NCBI RefSeq assembly: GCF_903946935.1
Contig: NZ_CAJAXH010000054.1
Location: 1 to 54,825 of the forward strand
Length of the DNA: 54,825 nucleotides
Reading direction: 5' to 3'
Origin: an uncultured Thiodictyon sp.
GTDB lineage: Bacteria; Pseudomonadota; Gammaproteobacteria; Chromatiales; Chromatiaceae
Part shown: piece after piece, positions 54,590-54,825 of the stretch
How positions within the stretch are numbered: position 1 is the first letter of the stretch
How the letters are laid out: each line of letters opens with the position of its first letter
Notes under the pieces: model-generated
The model's database searches: none
The model's input: the letters and a program-made list of their open reading frames with translations, nothing else
What the model was told of the DNA's origin: nothing
Translations under genes and position numbers: made by a program

Positions 54590-54825
54590 ACACCGGCCGC
54601 CGGCAAACCGAACCCGGCGGCCATCGACCACCGCACGCCGCCCCAATGCGGCAGGCTTAAGAATCGCTCGGCCCGGCACGGCCAGCCCCCAGGGCGGAAC
54701 CGTTCTAGCCAGGACTCTCTGTTGCAACCGGCGGTTGTCCGCAACACTGGACAACGCCAGGTGGCCCGGGTATAAAGCACGTCGGTCCCCTTACTGTCCG
54801 AGGCCCCGTGCGTGAACCTTCGTGA
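54590..54825. other. Window end, nothing certain
   Basis: A hairpin with arms near GGCGGTTGTCC and GGACAACGCC lies at about 54730-54759. A GTG near 54812 could begin a gene cut off by the window end, but it is too short to judge. Confidence 0.4.

Overview
This 54.8-kb window is GC-rich chromosomal DNA. Its gene set fits a gammaproteobacterium: lnt, an lptG/pepA divergent pair, a yajR-like MFS gene beside ssb, trpGDC, clpSA, icd, otsAB and a TreS-maltokinase fusion. The dense short repeats and this neighbourhood suggest a purple sulfur bacterium (Chromatiaceae), but no photosynthesis gene is present, so the family is an inference.

Layout. (1) 0.1-7.8 kb: a stress/envelope cluster with a WG-repeat protein, a double DUF2892 protein, a BON-domain protein, a PhnA-like membrane protein, two CsbD genes, a DUF3309 peptide, a Spy/CpxP-like protein, a PAS-GGDEF-EAL protein with a degenerate EAL domain, and a Crp/Fnr regulator. 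(2) 8-20.5 kb: lnt, a REP-associated transposase (RAYT) broken by one stop codon, yqhD-nemA, a secreted transglutaminase-like protein, then a worn region: a truncated AAA-ATPase, a PP2C phosphatase, an FHA remnant and a CHAT-caspase/NB-ARC/TPR (NLR-like) protein split by a frameshift. (3) 20.7-26.1 kb: lptG, pepA, a hemerythrin and a cation/proton antiporter. (4) 26.1-33.7 kb: two trehalose routes, TreS-maltokinase (kinase DFE motif lost) and OtsA-OtsB, around a Met-rich secreted protein. (5) 34.2-38.1 kb: a secreted protein, a frameshifted response regulator, yajR and ssb. (6) 38.2-46.7 kb: a cassette on the minus strand, bounded by two 23-bp near-identical direct repeats. It holds a 1247-residue protein, a secreted triple tail-collar-like protein, a holin-GH108 muramidase fusion (frameshifted by an exact 10-bp duplication) and a membrane protein. 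(7) 46.8-54.6 kb: trpGDC, clpSA, icd, a perfect CRP-type palindrome and a 35-residue membrane peptide.

Two themes stand out. First, REP elements (GTAGGAGCGGCCCC-type) occur at nine places. They surround the RAYT gene and have entered or ended coding sequences (lnt tail, STAND protein, FHA remnant, AAA-ATPase end). A second family of long hairpins (CACGCCAAGGCGCCAAG-type) occurs at five places. Second, the 38-46.7-kb cassette is the best candidate for an undescribed system: a large non-secreted protein and a collar-like protein encoded next to a one-chain holin-muramidase, reminiscent of holin/endolysin-based (type 10-like) release. That function is inference only.
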